DNA of 64,000 nt, from positions 21,884,258 to 21,948,257 of the forward strand of contig NC_092646.1 of the NCBI RefSeq assembly GCF_039555335.1. Direction: 5' to 3'. How positions within the stretch are numbered: position 1 is the first letter of the stretch; each line of letters begins with the position of its first letter. Below the pieces are notes generated by a model. The model saw only the letters and a program-made list of their open reading frames with translations. It was not told the origin of the DNA and made no database searches. Shown one piece after another: positions 45,240 to 55,535 of the stretch. The position numbers were made by a program, and so were the translations under genes. The DNA is from Amphiura filiformis (lineage: Eukaryota; Echinodermata; Ophiuroidea; Amphilepidida; Amphiuridae).

Positions 45240-45400
45240 CGTACCTGTTATATCCTGTATAGGCTAGATGTACAACAACCACTATACATATGTATCACTA
45301 GAATAATTAGCAGCCTTCCTAAGTCTGGAGCTCCAGTCAAGCCAAAGCAAAGTTCATCACATAACTATCCGTGTTTAAATATGTCCCATTTACTACACTG
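45240..45400 (-). repeat. Conserved upstream segment of receptor copy 4
   Basis: Resembles 9540-9640 and 360-460 ('agtctggagctccagtcaagccaaagcaa'). It likely carries promoter or leader-exon sequence, as in copy 1. Confidence 0.45.
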
Positions 45401-46355
45401 TCAGTCACCATGGTTACCCTCAGTTCGGGCAGCCCATTATTTATAATTTTGTGCAAAATTGTACTTAAGTAACGGAAAATAAACATTTTAATAGTTCGGT
45501 AATAGGTCAACATAATTAAGGCTCGGCCATAATACTGTCCAGTGGCGGCGGAAGCATTGCAATTCAGGGATGTACGAGTATATTTTGTGCCACTTCAGTA
45601 GGATATTTTGCACGCAAAACGTGCGAAACAGTGGCAGTTTGTGGTAAATTGTATCATTTGTGCAATTTTACCATATTTTGGCCCAAAACACGGTATTTTT
45701 CGTGTTAAAAAAGGAAAATGCACAGGGCAATAAGTGCTTTATTTTTTCGTCTATTGAGATTTTTAGGGGGGAGTCCTCCCCGGTATAAATTGATGCAGGC
45801 CTGAATTGATGGAGGCGTATCCCCTCCACCCGCCCCCTCCGCTTACGCCACCTGAGAAACTGCTAAATATTAATCTGTGTGAGTTTGGTTTTTCAAAACA
45901 TTATTTAATTCCGGTAACATTTTAAGTGATTAGGTATGTGTCCAGGTTGATTGAAATGAGTTGCAACCAGTAGCGTACCCGGGGGCAGTGGCCCTGACAA
46001 AAAAAAATTTAAGGAAAGAAGGTAAAGCAAAAAGAAAAGGGCAAGTAATAACTTATGCTAAAATCCTTAATCTTTAGAATCAAACAAGTCGCTATAACCG
46101 TAAACTTAACCCATTTTCAGACATTGACCAAAATCCAATATTACATGTTCCTAAACAATCTGCAGATTTTATTATGTAATGAAGTACAACATTTCCGTTC
46201 ATAGTTGCCCTTTATAACCATAATTCTGTAAATATATAAAATTTTAGTATTCTGTATAACTGTATTTTTAGTTCAAACAACCGTTGCAAACACTAAATAT
46301 TAGTAAGAATTCTTAAATATACTGTGTTCGTTTAACCGACCATTCCCCTATGATA
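45401..46355. mobile_element. DNA-element remnant (CAGTGGCGGCGG ends) and flanks
   Basis: 'cagtggcggcggaagc' at about 45540 faces 'ccgcttacgccacctgag' at about 45839, enclosing about 310 bp with a G/C-run 'ggggggagtcctcccc'. This looks like a hAT-type MITE. The rest of the interval shows no gene. Confidence 0.4.
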
Positions 46356-47670
46356 CAGTGTGGGCCAAAAACAACTTTACCCAATTTCAGAGGGTGGTTG
46401 CTCGAATTGTAGAAGAGCTATTCATGATGATGTTACATATTCTAAATGTATATCTTTCTAAGAATATGTGATGAATAATGAAATCAAAAGAAGCTAAATT
46501 AACAAATTGGTGCTAGTTTTACGTCCGAGGGTCAAAAATCACTTTGTCCACACGTAATTCAATGGGATTTGTCCGATTGCTAAGAGTAAGGCATACATAT
46601 GCGTTAGGCATACATGTAATTAGTAAACACGTTTGGCTTGTCTTTGAAAAGTGATGATTGTTTTATATGCATGAAAGAAATACAATTAATTTTAATCCCC
46701 ATTTACTTGTCATGTACTCGAACTTCACTCCTGTCATTGACCAACAATTAACATAAAAATTACACAATTGCAAAGGTTTCATCTGGCGCAAGTTTTGAAT
46801 TTTAAATAGGTCTTCCTGCATTTTGAGACTGCGTGGCTTATTTCTAAATAGGTTTGCAAGGTGCTAGGTCTCAAGATAAGGCAATTCACAACACAAGAGA
46901 GGACTTTTATGGCAGAGGTATACTTAAGAACAGAAAGGAAGTGCAGCGTCAATTTCGGATTCGTTTCCCAAACGTAAGAGTCACGCCAAAACCTACCATA
47001 ACTCTACACATGAACAACTTTCACAACCTCGGAAGTGTGATGAATAGATGCAAAGCACGGAGCGGACGTCCAAGAACCGACCGTTCAGCTGCAAATATTG
47101 CAGCGGTTCAAAGGGAACTTGCAACTAACCCCAGAGTCGACGCAACAATTTGCCTACCGAACATACCACTAACGCAAAATGTGCAAACTTTCTTGTAGAT
47201 AACATTTGACAAAAAATGACAAAAAATTAGGTCTGAGGTTACAATTGCTTTTGCGCATATTTGAAGAGAATCTTTTCAGCATGAAAGCTGCATATCATGA
47301 CGAAATATCGTAGCTTGAAATTTAAATTATTTGGTCTATTTAAATCTATTTAAATCTATTTGGTTGTGTTATATAAAATTGCTTGACAAATTTGTGCGTA
47401 TACTGAATGGTTCTCATTCTCTATCGAACTCGGTATTGCAAGTGATGCGACGCGACAGCTAGTAGGCCTTCGCGTGGACAAAGTTAATTTAGACCCTTTG
47501 ATTTAAAACTAGCGTCACATTTTTAATTTAATACATTTTTGGATAGTTTTTTCACCAAATACTCTTAAGAAGATGTTCTTTACGAATATGTGAAAACAAT
47601 TTGAAGCAGACAGTTCAATTTTGAGATATGAACCCTTTTAATTGGGTAAAGTTGTTTTTGGCCCACCCTG
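46356..47670 (+). mobile_element. Mariner-like element, 1.3 kb, TA-flanked
   Basis: About 30-bp terminal repeats (cagtgtgggccaaaaacaac... and ...gttgtttttggcccaccctg) are bounded by TA on both sides. The interior codes for the N-terminal part of a transposase (46854-47198). The catalytic half is absent, so this is an internally deleted copy. Confidence 0.8.
46854..47198 (+). pseudogene. Mariner-like transposase N-terminal domain
   Basis: The frame carries KEVQRQFRIRFPNVRVTPK, then NNFHNLGSVMNRCKARSGRPRT, then NIAAVQRELATNPRVDA. This is the tandem helix-turn-helix DNA-binding region of mariner-type transposases, with the GRSGRPRT-like hinge between the two HTH units. The frame lacks an ATG at its start and ends at a stop before the DDE domain, so it is truncated at both ends. 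Confidence 0.7.
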
Positions 47671-48222
47671 TAGATCAACCAGCAACTTCACTACACATGA
47701 TCCTCTAATTTGTACATATATACACCTAACATGGATTAAAAACGAAATCATCTATATCATGTGCGTATTTTTGGGGGCTTTGGGGGCGCCAGCCCCCCGG
47801 GGTAAAAGCAGGGGGCGGCCAAAATGAAGGGGCGGCGGCGGCAGAAGAAGGGGCGGCAAAAACAGGGGCGGCAAAAACGAAGGGGCGGCAAAAAGAATTA
47901 GTAAATAAAAAAGGGCGAAAAAATTGATAAAGCATAAATTTTTTTGAAAAAGTGGGTCAACCTTTTCGGGCTGTTGAGGAAGGGGCGGCAAAATTGAATT
48001 TTCTTCACCCCCCCCCCTTACGCCACATACATGTACACATGAAATCCATACTTTAATTTGCACCATAAATTTCCGTATAACCCCTGTTGAGTAAAGCAGA
48101 TTGGAAGTCTAGCTCAACGCTGCTAGTCTAGCTGCAACGCTGCGTTGTCGACCCACATGCGTCCAGCCGAGTTGAAAGCATAGCAGATTTGTATTATGAT
48201 CTGTATATCTAGCTGGAGTTTA
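47671..48222. repeat. G-rich block with GGGGCGGCAAAAA units
   Basis: Between 47772 and 48010 'ggggcggcaaaaa.gaa' repeats about six times after a G-run cluster. The minus-strand frames (P/A/F-rich) are compositional. It ends near 'ccccccccttacgccac', again resembling a hAT-like terminus. Confidence 0.6.
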
Positions 48223-48614
48223 GGCCAAGAAAAAAATGTTTGCTTGCCCTCAAATGAATTTTTAAAATTGGGTCGGTCGGTCTGGGATTTTTTTTCTTTT
48301 TTTTTTTTTAATTACTAGCAAACTCTACTGTTTGTATTAATTAAGGCTCAAAATATGAAAAATCAGACAATTTTGGTGTCAAAATGAATCAACTAACATT
48401 ACAAAACAACTAAAATGTTGAACAAAAGCTCTAAAATACTTTTCTTTTTTTACATCTTCAGAATGCAAAAAATTGGGAAAAAAACCTTTTTCAGGAATTT
48501 CCAAAAATAGGGTCGGTATTCTTTTGTACAGTAAATAGAAAAAAACTTTTTTCTGATTTCCAAAATTAGGGTCGGTCGGTTGAGGGCAAGCAAACATCTT
48601 CTTTTTTTTTGGCC
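48223..48614. mobile_element. Harbinger-like MITE, 392 bp, TTA duplicated
   Basis: The ends GGCCAAGAAAAAAATGTTTG and its imperfect complement ending ttttggcc at 48614 (sharing tgtttgcttgccctcaa) are flanked by TTA on both sides. A 3-bp T-W-A target and GGCC ends fit PIF/Harbinger. Internal 'gggtcggtcggt' occurs near both ends. Confidence 0.65.
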
Positions 48615-49079
48615 TTAGCGGATATTTCCCCCATTCTTGAAGGTAAGAGCTGATTTTTATTGAAAGCCTATGATTATATTTTGACCCGTAGGTTATGCAA
48701 TTATTGTGTCATTGTGTGATGCAATGAACTTCTCATGTTTGGCATGCTGAAGTTGGTGAACGTAGGGCAAATGAATTTAAGCTTACTTGGTCCGGTATGT
48801 ATACGATCATGCTGATATTATAATATAGAGTGTATGTAATAAACCAACAGGAAAGGTATAACAATTGAAGTGACAGTTCTAAGATAGCTTAAGATGACAG
48901 AGGACAGAGGATTCTACAACTATTCATACCTATCATCTGTTTTATTGTATTATCATGCGAATTGCCCAGTGCCCACACATTTGCAGCTTGATGAATATAA
49001 AGTCAAAATATCCGGAGCAGAGGTTTAAGAACGACATTTTACTCAACAAGGAAGGAGTATCCTGCAGCTATATGATGAA
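48615..49079. other. No recognisable gene
   Basis: Unique sequence. Nothing supported. Confidence 0.4.
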
Positions 49080-49400
49080 TAAACATTTTGACTAAATCAG
49101 TTGAAGCAACTTCATGTTGCCTAATATCAGTTGAGTCAAATACATGTTGCTCAACAGTTGAGCAAAATGTTTACTCAAATACAGAGCAAAATGTTACTCC
49201 TTGTGGATTGAGTAAGGTTTTACCACTCTGTTGAGTAAAAAAGCCCACAGCTCAACTGTTGAGTTATGTTGAGGAAAAGTTAACTCAACAAATGTTGAGT
49301 CATGTATTTACTCTTTTACTGAGCAAACTGTTTACTCAAAGGTAGAGTAATGTTGCTACTCAACCTTTGTTGAGACAAGTTTACTCAACAAATGAGCTGT
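49080..49400. repeat. Cluster of TTGAGTAA / TTACTCAA motifs
   Basis: About 20 copies of 'ttgagtaa', 'ttgagcaa' or the reverse complement lie in 320 bp, in both orientations. They form many small potential hairpins. No coding region. Confidence 0.6.
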
Positions 49401-49552
49401 GACCTTTTTTACCATAGAAAGGTGTAAGATTTTACTCAGATTAAGTAAAATAATTTTTAGAATGCACTAAACAAACCGTCTGGCATAGTACGTCTTTTCT
49501 GATTGGCTGGGATGAACATCAATTCAGTGAAAACGTTGGGTAAAAGTTTTTG

Positions 49553-49947
49553 ATATTGAGATGGGTTTGTGTATGTGATGTGTGATTGGGTCTATACGTC
49601 ATATTAGTGGGTAGAAGATGCCCTCAATGTATCCCTGGGGTGGGGAAAGTCATTAAATGTATCCGCACAAAAGATGATCTCCCGGCTCCCTCCTCACATA
49701 TCTGAGGGTAGGGGTCATAATTGAGCTCTCTTAATGGTGCCACGTAATGCGTAAATGAATACTCTATATGTTCTGTCGTTCTGTACCATTTCATGATCAC
49801 GATTAAGACCTCTACCCTCAGAGAAACGAGGAGGGGGCCGGGTGGTCATCTTTTGTACGGTTACATTAATGACTTTCCCCACCCCCAGGGATACATTGAG
49901 GGCATCTTATACCCATTAATGTCACATACACAAACCCACCCCAATAT
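49553..49947. mobile_element. Foldback element, about 160-bp arms
   Basis: 'tattgagatgggtttgtgta' at 49554 pairs with 'tacacaaacccaccccaata' ending 49946. 'gccctcaatgtatccctgg' pairs with 'cagggatacattgagggc'. 'catttaatg' next to 'cccca' and the 'gatctcccggctccctcc' block are mirrored too. Noncoding. Confidence 0.75.
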
Positions 49948-50261
49948 GTGACTTGATCTTGACCATGGTGACGTTTGAAAAACGGCTTCAAAATTGAAAT
50001 TTTGGCCTCCATTTTCCTCCCTCCCCTCACGATGTGGGTGATGGCGGATATTTGTAATGAGTGAATTTTGTCTGCAGCTTAGGGAACAAGTGATGTAATA
50101 AAAGATCAAGCGCAATTATCAATAATATTATCATCATATCCAATGTTTTCAAAAATGTTGATTATATTCAACTGATCCTTTAATTCTTTTGAGGAGTGTA
50201 TTTAAGCTTACTCGAAACATGAAATTTTGCAGAAGAAGGATTTTCTTCAGTTAATGATGGA

Positions 50262-50600
50262 TGGTGTTAAAGATGGCCCCAAAGAAGAAGATACCTCTCA
50301 CACAAGCTGAACTCATAGGGCAGGTAAAATAAAACATAAATATCATGTCTGGTTATAAAGATGGCCAAAAGAAGAAATACCTCTCACACAAAGGGAACTC
50401 ATAGGATTGGTAAGATAAAACACAAGTATCATGTCTGGTGATAAAGATGGCCCAAAGAAGAAAATACCTCTCACACAAAGGTACCTTATAGGACAGGTGG
50501 GATAAAACATAAGTATATGTCTGGTGATAAAGATGCCCAAAGAAGAAGATACCTCTCACAAAAAGGGAACACATGGGACAGGTAAGATAAAGCAGACACG
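50262..50600 (+). repeat. Four tandem copies of a P450 exon end plus splice donor
   Basis: A unit of about 80-85 bases ('aaagatggcccaaagaagaagatacctctcacacaa...actcatagg.caggtaa.ataaaacataagtatcatgtctggt') occurs four times. It spans the 3' end of the P450 exon, its GT donor and the start of the intron. The downstream copies carry the donor too, but with substitutions in the coding part. Confidence 0.75.
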
Positions 50601-50950
50601 ATACTTGTATTTAAAGCACAAGTACGTATCATGTCATGCGTACTTACACTTTTAAGCACAAGTATGTATCATGACATGCGTAGTTACACTGCTGGCTCTC
50701 CACACAGAGGGAGTACTGAGTTTCAAGGGAGACAAGTGGCATTCATCAGTTGAGATGATTTGACCTGTTGATGGAAGTATTTTCCACCCACCTTCTGTGT
50801 AGTTAAACTGTAGCAGCTGAACTTCCTTTCTTGATCAGATGTTCTTTACACTTCTTTTGATCTTTATGTCTTTCAGAGCTTGTTATTCTTCTTTGCTGGC
50901 TATGATACAGTGTCTACTACCATGTCCTTTGCATCATATGCCCTAGCTAA

Positions 50951-51297
50951 TTCATTCATATTTTATTCATTCATATTTTATTTCCATAAAAAATCAAAGA
51001 CATTACATAAAACATATATATATAAACACGGTACATATGGAGAAAAAGGCTGGAAGACCAAAAAGGTCTGAAAGTTAGCCTTTCCCTGAAATCAAATGAA
51101 ATTAACAAAATAAATCAACATCACATAACATAACATAGCCAAAAGACAAGGTAAGGGGAGGGGTGCTCATGGAAAAGATTAATTATATTTAGAGATCAGT
51201 TTTGTTTTGAATTGATTACGGAAATGTTTAACAGATTTTGAAGCTTTTTAGATTTTTATCTAAAGAATTCCAAAGAATGGGACCTCTTGTACGCTAA
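50951..51297 (-). mobile_element. Retroposon-like insertion in the P450 I-helix exon
   Basis: The exon reading ...FASYALA stops at 50950 and resumes at about 51298 as YPDVQKRLQ. Both edges carry 'gctaa' (50946-50950 and 51293-51297), a likely 5-bp duplication. The left edge is 'ttcattcatattttattcattcatatttta', like an inverted A-rich tail, suggesting a SINE or LINE fragment in reverse. Confidence 0.6.
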
Positions 51298-52777
51298 GTA
51301 TCCAGATGTACAGAAAAGACTACAGGAATAAGTGGATGAACCTGTAAGCTATGATGCAGTTTTCAAGATGGAGTACTTGGACAAAGTCTGGTGTGAATCG
51401 CAGCGATTGTGGCCAATTGGATTTATGTAAGAGACATTTTTGCTACATCTTGATGAATTGACTGGGAATATTAGGAATACTATGTAGGCCTCCTACTATA
51501 TACTATTGGCTGCATGCATTAGTATGCCGAATTCCTGGTTGTCACCTGGGGACATAATTTCTCCATTTCCTAATGTAGTTTAAATAGCTCGAATGGCTTT
51601 CTGAAGTAGTTTGGTTTTATAAAGTATAAGGTGCCCTTTCCCTGCAGAGGACTGATCTTTAACAAGTCATTCAAGTGGAATCCCCAGGTTGGTGGCTCTG
51701 AAAAGAGTTGTTTATATAATGTGCCCTTTGTATAATGAAGGTCATTGGCTCTGAAAAGAGCTGTAACATTTCTCCTTTATTTAGTGGCCCTTTAAAGACC
51801 TGTACACTACCCCTTGTCTATGAAAGTTTGGTAGAAAACTTGATAGAAAGTGAATTATTATCTACAAAGAATAATTTGTTCATTTTCTTCATATAGTTTG
51901 GAAAGAGTCTGCAACCAAGAATTCACATACAATGGGATAACGATACCTAATAGGCAGTACCTCAACATCAATGTCTGGGATATCCACCATAATCCTGAGT
52001 ATTGGTCTGACCCACAAACATTTAACCCTGAAAAGTAAGTTCAATATTATTTTTATTGGTTTATTTTGGTATAAAATTACAAGAACACAGTTAAAAACTG
52101 AAACAACTTGCTTACCAAAATTGGGACAAGGATACTTATACATTTAAAAGAGAACAGTCAGAACCAACAACAAAATCTAAGCAAATGGAATAGGAATACA
52201 GATGATTGATGACTGGGAATTGTCAATTTCTGTATGATTCCTGCCAAATGGGGGGGGTGATGTTTAAGGACTCAAAGCATTGGCGTAGCCAGAAGGCCGT
52301 GCGGGGGCGATCGCCACACCAATATTTTATTATGCAGATTAGTACTATCAGTTCAGTTTGAGTGGTCTGAGTTATTTTCACCAAGAAGAAAGTCAAGTCC
52401 ACATCAGTGGCGTAACCAGTGAGCCTTATGAGAAGTCTTGCCTCCCTGTGGGATGTTTTTTTGTGTACTTTATTTACCATTTTTGACCATTATCATCAAG
52501 GTTTGCCCTCTAAACGATGCTAGGCCCCACATCAAGTAGTTTTTTGGAGTAGACCCTGGTGTTTCTTTCTTTAATTTCATTCTTTTTTAAATTATTGTTA
52601 TACCCCATCTATAGTTTCAGTAAAGAAGCCAAAGAATCACGTCATCCATGTGCCTTTATCCCATTTGGTGCTGGACCCAGGCAATGCGTGGCAATGCGGT
52701 TTGCCATCTTGGAAGCCAAGATTGGTCTGATACATATGATGCAGAAGTACAGCTTTGAATTGGACCCTAAAACACCG

Positions 52778-53127
52778 GTAATTATAGAATAATTCTGTCT
52801 CTCAATATTGTGTCTTATTTGTCTATTATATGCCAAAGAAAATTAGTGAGAATCACAAATAAAGTTACGTATAGTTTCTTAGGGTTTTATAATGTTTGGT
52901 ACATGTTCTAGGGTGAAAACATGAAAGGTTGTGAAAGATTTGTTTTGGCCCCTGAACATGTATAAAACATTACCAAACTATACGAAATTATACGCAACTT
53001 TAGTGTATACATGTTGAGGGCCCAAGTGGACTTACGGTCTTCTTGCGCCCAGGTCTTCATATACATATTCAGTGAATATATTATAATTTTCTCCCAGTCT
53101 ACACTGCAGCCTGTATTGATATCATTT
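52778..53127. other. P450 3' flank, no further exon found
   Basis: 52850-52985 contains a small palindrome ('aagttacgtatagtttcttagggtttt' against 'aacatta.caaactatacgaaatta'). The final P450 exon was not recognised. Confidence 0.4.
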
Positions 53128-53365
53128 GTGACTCCTCGGCACAACTGAGCCCGGATGTCGCCAGTGCCACTATTGAGATATGCTCCATCGAACTTAACAA
53201 TAAACAATAGGAAACAAAGGATTTATTGACTGTTTTATTGATTTTTCACTACTTAAATGTCATGATATACATCATTTTAAAGTTAATTTCAAGCAGAATA
53301 TTTTGGTTGAATATCTCAAAAATAATGATTGGCGACTTCAGGGCTCAGTTGTGCCGAGGGGTCAC
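53128..53365. mobile_element. 238-bp MITE, second copy (GTGACTCCTCGGC ends)
   Basis: Same family as 19335-19585, again with ATTT on both sides (53124-53127 and 53366-53369). Shorter by about 13 bases through an internal deletion near 53260. Confidence 0.85.
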
Positions 53366-53479
53366 ATTTATCAATGTATCATGACACTGTGTTATAAGGT
53401 AACACAATGCGGCCTACAGGAATAGCCCTTATAAATGTAATCATTTTGCAGTCACAACCGATTATAAAAACTGATATAT

Positions 53480-53858
53480 GTGACCGTCCAGGTCGAAACG
53501 CTCGTAAAGTTGGCCCCTGGTCAATTTAGTTTTCTTCCGTGTTTTGAAAATATATATCATAAGCAGTAGTAGGAAAAGGGGTATACGAGCTCATTTCTGT
53601 TATTTTTCTGTGTAACCTTAGTACCAATTTTTTCAGGGCAAAATGCAGGGGAAAGTGTAACAAAAAAAATTACACAGAACAAACAACAACACAGGATTAC
53701 ACAGAAAAACATCCTTGCATTTTTTCAATTCACCCCAATCCAAATTACACGGAAAAATTCCCCTGCATTTCAACTTATCCAAAAAAAAATGCAGGGGAAA
53801 TTTTCCCTGCATTTTTTTTTAACCTCTTCATCAAAATCAAAAATTTTGATTTTTACTT
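53480..53858. repeat. Probable left terminal region of the endogenous virus
   Basis: Starts near 'tgtgaccgtccaggtcgaaac'. Within 53640-53815 the words 'tgcaggggaaa' and 'ttacacagaaaa', with their inverted forms ('cccctgcattt', 'ttctgtgtaa'), recur several times. Repetitive AT-rich ends next to the first gene are expected for a Polinton-type element, but the exact border and target duplication cannot be fixed because the right end is outside the window. Confidence 0.4.
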
Positions 53859-54248
53859 TTAATATATTATTTCACAAAAGTTATTCACAAGACCAAATTT
53901 GTCTTGATAATTTTTTAACATAGTCATATCTTTTTTTTTTTTTTTTTGTTCATTCGTAACAAACTCAAGAGTCTTTTTCAAAACCTCGAACTCCTCTGTC
54001 CTTTCAGGAAAAATCCAAGGTGGTCTTAAACACAATCTCATCCTGTATCTATCCTTATACCACCCAATGTAACACATCAAAAGGTTGATTGCCTGGATTC
54101 TTACTTTGTTTCCGTTGTAACCGCTAGCAGCAACAAACAGGTTTCCGAGACTAGTACCATTCCACATATAAAAATCTCCTTTGGAAGAGTCTTCCAGTTG
54201 TTGGAATATTTCATCATCAGCGAGCTCAAAATAAACCGAATCAGCCAT
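53859..54248 (-). CDS. Viral hypothetical protein, 129 aa
   Basis: Unrecognised acidic-to-basic soluble protein starting MADSVYFEL. It has no obvious transmembrane segment. A K5 tract near residue 103 is encoded by a long T-run (plus strand, 53932-53949), a place where length errors are likely. The ATG follows an AT-rich leader (minus strand 'aataaaaa') and lies 17 bases from the divergent small gene at 54266, so the two probably share a promoter region. Confidence 0.55.
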   Translation of the reverse strand: MADSVYFELADDEIFQQLEDSSKGDFYMWNGTSLGNLFVAASGYNGNKVRIQAINLLMCYIGWYKDRYRMRLCLRPPWIFPERTEEFEVLKKTLEFVTNEQKKKKKDMTMLKNYQDKFGLVNNFCEIIY

Positions 54249-54265
54249 TTTTTATTAAAATAAAG

Positions 54266-54391
54266 ATGATCGTAGCATTTTGGATTCTTACGAGCGCTCT
54301 TTTGGATTCTCCCGAGAGAAGAATCAGGATGGAAGCCAAGCGTATGACAGAAATTTTGAAAGCCTACAACGATGCTAAAGAAGCAGAATGA
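54266..54391 (+). CDS. Small viral protein, 41 aa
   Basis: Short frame starting 'aataaagATG', the same leader motif as other genes in this element. It encodes a hydrophobic N-terminus (IVAFWILTSALL) followed by a charged helix rich in R, K and E, like a small membrane-anchored virion or accessory protein. It ends 10 bases before a perfect hairpin. No known family recognised. Confidence 0.45.
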   Translation: MIVAFWILTSALLDSPERRIRMEAKRMTEILKAYNDAKEAE

Positions 54392-54401
54392 GTACAGAAA
54401 T

Positions 54402-54440
54402 AAAAAACCTCTTGTGATTATTAATCACAAGAGGTTTTTT
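54402..54440. terminator. Perfect 19-bp hairpin between convergent genes
   Basis: Arms of 19 bases with a one-base loop, A6 at the 5' side and T6 at the 3' side, so the structure looks the same from both strands. It lies between the stop at 54391 (plus) and the stop at 54450 (minus). Similar hairpins at 58795 and 63076 sit at gene ends. Mimivirus and virophages are known to end transcripts at such hairpins. Confidence 0.7.
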
Positions 54441-54449
54441 TGTCGTAGT

Positions 54450-54821
54450 TTACCACACCCATTTCAAAATGGTTGTAGTCCAGTAGGGTATTACAAATGC
54501 AGTTAATACAACAATCAAGGGGTCACACTCAGTCCAAGATTTCCACCATTCTTTATGAGCGAAAAGAGTAAAACCTGGTACACCATCTTCATGGTATTTA
54601 CCTTCTGCTTCTACTAATCCGTCTTTGTGCCAACTTGTTAAATACGTGGGAATGTTGTTATCAAACACTATCTCAGCTTTCATTTTTGTTTTTTCTTTGT
54701 TATGATACCATCTCCAAACGCCGTGTGGTTTTCCTTTATCATTCCACATTTCTTTTCGATACTCTCCATACGCTTTTAGGTTCTCAACCAAGTTGTCATC
54801 CGTTAAATATGGAATATCCAT
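54450..54821 (-). CDS. Viral protein with MORN-like repeats and C-terminal TM, 123 aa
   Basis: I chose the ATG at 54821 (MDIPYLTDDN) because the longer frame begins with a non-ATG codon. Residues about 25-75 contain 'G.WRWYHNKEKTK.KAE' and 'TSWHKDGLVEAEGKYHEDG', the G-x-W/Y...G pattern of MORN/YwqK-type repeats. The final 25 residues are hydrophobic (VVLTAFVIPYWTTTIL), suggesting membrane attachment. Role in the virus unknown. Confidence 0.55.
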   Translation of the reverse strand: MDIPYLTDDNLVENLKAYGEYRKEMWNDKGKPHGVWRWYHNKEKTKMKAEIVFDNNIPTYLTSWHKDGLVEAEGKYHEDGVPGFTLFAHKEWWKSWTECDPLIVVLTAFVIPYWTTTILKWVW

Positions 54822-54875
54822 TTCTTTTTTATTTATACAAAACAAACTTAAATTCTATTTTAGGCAGAATGTTGT

Positions 54876-55523
54876 TTACGGCTTCAGAGTATCTCGGAGG
54901 ACTTCCATCGTTTCTTTTTTTCCCCGCTCCTCTCCAACCTTCTCAGCTTCCTCTCTGATCTCTTTCACTCTTTCAGCATTCAACTCTATCAAAGATGCTC
55001 TGGTTCTGTGTTTGATCCCAGCTTTATGTCCCCTATAGTTCTCCATTTCCCGCAGAATGTGATGGAAATCCTCATTGCTCACAACCCCATCTTCAAGAGC
55101 TCTAGACACCAGATCGTTCACGGTGTTCAAACTGGACTCTGCGGTTCTTTTGACGCTTTCGTGCTTCTCGACCTTCTTCATGGTTGCTTTTCCGAGAGCC
55201 ACGCATGCTCCACTAAGGACACCTCCAAAAATTGCTATTCCTCCGAGAGGAATGCTTACGAAAGCTCCAACACCTGTGGCCAGAGTCCCGACAGCTCCCG
55301 TTCCGCTTCCAACTGCGACGAGTCCTGCTACTTGAGCCGTGTTGTAAAACACATTCCATACTGTTTTGTATTTTCTCCTTAGTTGATCTCTTTGGTCAAC
55401 TTCCTTTTCGAGGGAGTTGCGGATTTCGGATATCTTACTTAGTCGAAATTGGACTCCCTGGTCCTGTCGGTCCTCTCCCTGTGGAAGATCAGGGTACATT
55501 TGCGGTGCTGTAGGTTTCTTCAT
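54876..55523 (-). CDS. Conserved viral membrane protein, 215 aa
   Basis: The N-terminal third is a charged helix (SKISEIRNSLEKEVDQRDQLRRKYK). The middle is a Gly/Ala/Val-rich hydrophobic block (about residues 65-115). The C-terminal third is helical, with NDLVSRALEDGVVSNEDFHHILREMENY and a basic-acidic tail. I recognise the pattern from hypothetical proteins linked to Polinton-like elements in invertebrate genomes, but no function is known. The length is intact and the start has the 'aaataaaagg' leader. Confidence 0.6.
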   Translation of the reverse strand: MKKPTAPQMYPDLPQGEDRQDQGVQFRLSKISEIRNSLEKEVDQRDQLRRKYKTVWNVFYNTAQVAGLVAVGSGTGAVGTLATGVGAFVSIPLGGIAIFGGVLSGACVALGKATMKKVEKHESVKRTAESSLNTVNDLVSRALEDGVVSNEDFHHILREMENYRGHKAGIKHRTRASLIELNAERVKEIREEAEKVGEERGKKETMEVLRDTLKP

Positions 55524-55535
55524 CCTTTTATTTAA

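Larger units (their letters stand above)
50232..52777 (+). pseudogene. Cytochrome P450, CYP3-clan, C-terminal half, broken
   Basis: Exons with consensus splice sites encode the second half of a heme monooxygenase of the endoplasmic reticulum. 50232-50323 has KKDFLQLMMDG. 50877-50950 has the I-helix AGYDTVSTT. 51298-51426 has YPDVQKRLQ and the K-helix E-S-Q-R. 51897-52034 has LERVCNQEF...NPEYWSDPQTFNPEK. 52615-52777 has the heme loop FIPFGAGPRQCVAMRFA. The PFGxGxRxC Cys ligand and ExxR are kept. Damage includes a frame change in the first exon, a taa stop after KRLQE in the third, and a 347-bp insertion splitting the I-helix exon. The N-terminal half and last exon are not found. LERVC and the heme region resemble CYP3/thromboxane-synthase members. 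Confidence 0.8.

Noticed and set aside
47726-48066. Pro/Ala/Phe-rich minus frames
   Set aside because: Compositional effect of the GGGGCGGCAAAAA repeat.
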